DNA of 64,000 bases from assembly GCF_008369445.1 (NCBI RefSeq), contig NZ_VTWH01000001.1, forward strand, positions 930,001 through 994,000, read 5' to 3'. The DNA comes from Aureimonas fodinaquatilis (lineage in GTDB: Bacteria; Pseudomonadota; Alphaproteobacteria; Rhizobiales; Rhizobiaceae). The position numbers and the translations under genes were made by a program. Under the pieces are notes generated by a model. It was given only the letters and a program-made list of their open reading frames with translations. It did no database searches and was not told where the DNA came from. Of this stretch, positions 63,034 through 64,000 are shown piece after piece (position 1 is the stretch's first letter; the number at the start of each line of letters is the position of its first letter).

Positions 63034-63981
63034 TCAATCCCTTTTGGTTGAAGGCACGTGGCTGCGGCTTCTCGCCGAGATCGCCTCTTTGGACAGTTCT
63101 GCAATGCCGGTCAAAGAGCCAATCAGCGAACTGGCTTCCAATGGCATCAATATAACGCGTTGATTGTCAGCCGAAGCCAGCTTGCCCAGCGCTTCGGTGT
63201 ATTTCTGCGCCACGAAATAGTTGATTGCCTGAATATCGCCCTGAGAAATCGCCTCCGAAACAAGACGTGTGGCTGTCGCTTCGGCCTCTGCCAGCCTTTC
63301 CCGTGCTTCCGCATCGCGGAAAGCCGCTTCACGCCGGCCTTCAGCCTCCAGGATTACCGCCTGCTTCTCACCTTCGGCACGCAGAATTTTGGCATTTCGG
63401 TGGCCCTCTGCCTCAAGAATCTCCGCACGCTTTTCACGTTCGGCCATCATCTGCCGGCCCATGGACTCAATCAGGTTTGCCGGCGGGGCAATGTCCTTCA
63501 GCTCAATACGGGTGATCTTGATGCCCCAATTGTGCGCAGCCTGATCCACCACCCGCAAAATACGTTCCGAAATTGCGTCGCGATTGGACAGAAGATCGTC
63601 GAGATCCATGGAGCCCATGACAGAGCGCAGGTTGGTCATCACCAGATTGAGCACCGCATTGCGCAGGCCTGAAACCTCGTAGGCCGCGGCGGCCGCATCC
63701 AGAATCTGGAAAAATGCCACGCCATCGGCTGCAACGGAGGCATTGTCACGGGTGATGACTTCCTGTGTGGGAATGTCCAGCACCTGCTCCATCATATTCA
63801 TCTTGTGGCCAATCCGCTCAACAAACGGAATAATAATGTTGAGGCCCGGATTGAGCGTGCGCGTGTATTTTCCAAAGCTTTCCACCGTGTGGTTGAAGCC
63901 TTGTGGAACAATTTTAATCGACGCGGTTAGAACGAATATTACAAAAACAGCAGCAATTGCCACCAAAATCAAGGAATCCAT
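63034..63981 (-). CDS. qmcA: SPFH/stomatin-like membrane protein (QmcA-type)
   Basis: 315 residues. An N-terminal helix ([20 protein letters not shown]) precedes the SPFH/Band 7 domain: [60 protein letters not shown] and [21 protein letters not shown] long Glu/Ala coiled coil (about 180-250) and [16 protein letters not shown] follow. It probably oligomerises and, with NfeD, scaffolds membrane microdomains or modulates proteases such as FtsH. Only 19 bases of upstream sequence are in the window. Confidence 0.93.
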   Translation of the reverse strand: MDSLILVAIAAVFVIFVLTASIKIVPQGFNHTVESFGKYTRTLNPGLNIIIPFVERIGHKMNMMEQVLDIPTQEVITRDNASVAADGVAFFQILDAAAAAYEVSGLRNAVLNLVMTNLRSVMGSMDLDDLLSNRDAISERILRVVDQAAHNWGIKITRIELKDIAPPANLIESMGRQMMAEREKRAEILEAEGHRNAKILRAEGEKQAVILEAEGRREAAFRDAEARERLAEAEATATRLVSEAISQGDIQAINYFVAQKYTEALGKLASADNQRVILMPLEASSLIGSLTGIAELSKEAISARSRSHVPSTKRD

Positions 63982-64000
63982 GAAGCCCGTATCCTGCGTT

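Overview
The window is a chromosomal stretch of an alphaproteobacterium, most likely a Hyphomicrobiales (Rhizobiales) member. The evidence is gene content and order typical of that group: cycM-kdsB-pheA, SRP RNA-dnaX-ybaB-recR, dapE-truA-fmt-def, a Mur/Fur regulator beside a sitABCD manganese importer, and GTG starts with GGAG-type ribosome binding sites. Genes are dense on both strands. I found no transposase, integrase, tRNA, rRNA or CRISPR array.

Layout. 1-8.2 kb: minus-strand yej-type peptide importer operon with two substrate-binding proteins, two permeases and a double ATPase, ending in a Nudix hydrolase cut by the window edge. 8.3-12.3 kb: membrane cytochrome c (cycM), an in-frame KdsB-PheA fusion, and a NudC/HIT pair. 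12.4-15.5 kb: SRP RNA, dnaX, ybaB, recR. 15.5-26.7 kb: cell-wall and housekeeping genes (lytic transglycosylases, dapE, dapD, truA, fmt, def, rmuC, a trypsin-like protease, a LOG-family protein). 26.7-30.9 kb: Mur-type regulator and sitABCD with a perfect Fur-family box. 30.9-32.3 kb: photolyase.

32.4-36 kb is the most accessory-looking part. It holds an Abi-like HEPN protein, a small RNA with its own promoter and terminator, a 500-base gene-free stretch, a MarR-DUF1398-class D beta-lactamase operon behind a perfect 13-bp inverted-repeat operator, and a candidate structured RNA of about 420 nt.

36-38.3 kb: HAD nucleotidase, argB and a DUF3830 protein. 38.3-41.5 kb: Kef-type antiporter and glycerate kinase. 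42.4-46.8 kb: a complete four-carbon sugar-acid (L-threonate type) operon, ltnD-otnK-otnI-deoR-otnC. 46.8-52 kb: a COG2984-type ABC importer and a large MscS channel. 52-54.4 kb: an Ldh-family oxidoreductase and galU. 54.4-62 kb: an opine-dehydrogenase-family gene divergent from a family-5 ABC importer interrupted by a LysR regulator. 62-64 kb: cupin, NfeD and SPFH proteins.

The observations most worth following up are: the KdsB-PheA fusion; the 420-nt structured RNA candidate; a 24-nt palindrome (CGTTGAAACG-N4-CGTTTCAACG) at exactly the same distance upstream of the glycerate kinase and Ldh genes, with a third copy before the Kef antiporter; the MarR-controlled beta-lactamase operon; and the opine-type cluster.
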